DNA of 6,786 bases, taken from assembly GCA_947380285.1 (NCBI GenBank), contig CANCQD010000115.1, positions 1-6,786 of the forward strand, given 5' to 3'. Of this stretch, positions 6,026 through 6,786 are shown piece after piece. The notes under the pieces are model-generated. The model was not told the origin of the DNA, ran no database searches, and saw only the letters and a program-made list of their open reading frames with translations. The position numbers and the translations under genes were made by a program. Every line of letters begins with the position of its first letter. Position 1 is the first letter of the stretch. The DNA comes from Burkholderiaceae bacterium (lineage in GTDB: Bacteria > Pseudomonadota > Gammaproteobacteria > Burkholderiales > Burkholderiaceae).

Positions 6026-6786
6026 ATGAGCCCGTTTCACACCCCTTCCTCTATGCCCCACAACGTCCCAGCGCCACGTCCAGCCCTCAGTAAGGTCTTA
6101 GCCCCAGCTTTTGCTACTTTGGCATTATTGGCATTGATGACAGGCTGTAGCACCCCTGCCCAGCAACGTGCTGACTCAGAAATTCGGGCTTTAAATGCCC
6201 AAGAAACCAGCTCACCCCAAGTGGCGCCTCAACCCTATTTGGGTGGTTATAGCCCAAATGACCCACCCAGATTGTCTGCTGATATGGGCTACGACCCATT
6301 AAATCCAGAGCTCTCAGAGACCGTTGGCGTTCCATTTTTATCCTTCTTGATTATTGAGCCCGATCCAATCACCAAGAACGCTGTACCGTCTGATGTGGAA
6401 AAACTCATTAAAGCGCGCAAGTATCAAGACGCAGTTACTCAAATCAATGCGGATCTTAAGAAGACTCCGCGTAATGTCCAGTTACGCTTTGTAAAAGCGC
6501 GCTTGCAAATTGAGATGCGCCAATTTGATCAAGCTAAAAAGACGTTGATTGAAATTACCCAACAGTTTCCGGAATTACCTGAGCCCTACAATAATCTGGC
6601 AGCCATTGCAGCGAACCAGGGTCAATGGATTGAAGCGCGAGATTATTTAGAGCTGGCATTAAAACTGCGCCCTAGTTATGCCATTGCCTCAGCCAATTTA
6701 GGTGAGATCTATATTCGCCTTGGTGCGCAAGCGTATGAAGATGCTGCCAAAAATGTCCAGTTAAATCAACGTCAGTATTCCAACCG
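6026..6786 (+). CDS. TPR-repeat lipoprotein, N-terminal part, cut by the window edge
   Basis: Predicted membrane-anchored periplasmic or outer-membrane protein with tetratricopeptide repeats; partner unknown. No stop before the edge, 253 codons visible. Seen: a signal peptide with a hydrophobic core (about residues 24-38) ending in the lipobox-like LMTGC, lipid-accepting Cys at residue 41 (codon 6146-6148). A Pro/Gln-rich linker (about 43-120) follows, then helical repeats at about 122-149, 150-183, 184-217 and 218 onward. The third ([30 protein letters not shown]) and fourth ([13 protein letters not shown]) fit the TPR consensus best. ATG 6026 has GAG 8 bases upstream; the in-frame ATG at 6053 has no ribosome site but gives a shorter, more usual signal peptide (Cys32), so the start is uncertain. 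In related bacteria a TPR protein often lies divergent from cysS, from memory. It could belong to an envelope-assembly or secretion pathway; nothing here tells which. Confidence 0.8.
   Translation, partial: MSPFHTPSSMPHNVPAPRPALSKVLAPAFATLALLALMTGCSTPAQQRADSEIRALNAQETSSPQVAPQPYLGGYSPNDPPRLSADMGYDPLNPELSETVGVPFLSFLIIEPDPITKNAVPSDVEKLIKARKYQDAVTQINADLKKTPRNVQLRFVKARLQIEMRQFDQAKKTLIEITQQFPELPEPYNNLAAIAANQGQWIEARDYLELALKLRPSYAIASANLGEIYIRLGAQAYEDAAKNVQLNQRQYSN

Noticed and set aside
5966..6061. N-terminal 32-codon extension of the cysS frame beginning at 6061.
   Set aside because: The family starts at MLQIYNT; the extra residues have no resemblance to CysS and would overlap the start of the divergent lipoprotein gene.
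1..6786. A new defence or biosynthetic system.
   Set aside because: Every long frame is explained by a known family; the only accessory genes are a standard-looking type II toxin-antitoxin pair.

Overview
The window reads like a betaproteobacterial chromosome, most likely Burkholderiaceae and probably Polynucleobacter or a close relative. This rests on the look of the proteins (LysC, AccA and CysS are all typical of that group), on moderate base composition, and on remembered Burkholderiaceae gene order cysS - DNA glycosylase - accA - tilS - lysC. No database search was possible, so the genus is an inference.

Layout: five housekeeping genes are read right to left. cysS (5965-4544) touches a 3-methyladenine-type DNA glycosylase gene (4544-3876) through a 1-bp TAATG overlap. 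Nine bases later comes accA (3866-2895), and tilS (2929-1604) starts inside the end of accA with a 35-bp overlap. This packing implies one transcript carrying cysteinyl-tRNA synthesis, alkylation repair, the first committed step of fatty-acid synthesis and tRNA-Ile2 lysidine modification. lysC (872 to beyond the left edge) is the next gene on that strand.

A two-gene toxin-antitoxin cassette sits between tilS and lysC on the opposite strand. It has a ribbon-helix-helix antitoxin (1034-1327) and a RelE/ParE-fold toxin with a TTG start (1321-1614). It has its own promoter-like sequence (972-1001) with a small inverted repeat in the spacer and a direct repeat at the expected transcription start. 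The toxin 3' end overlaps the tilS 3' end by 11 bp. This cassette is the accessory element of the window.

At the right edge, divergent from cysS across a 60-bp gap, a predicted lipoprotein with TPR repeats starts and runs out of the window.

The two most useful observations beyond gene calling are a strong internal ribosome-binding site and in-frame ATG inside lysC (102-117), where other bacteria start a separate regulatory beta subunit, and the compact candidate operator of the toxin-antitoxin module. I see no rRNA, tRNA, CRISPR array, transposase, prophage gene or undescribed multi-gene system. The non-coding stretches are short: 161 bp between lysC and the antitoxin, 60 bp between cysS and the lipoprotein.
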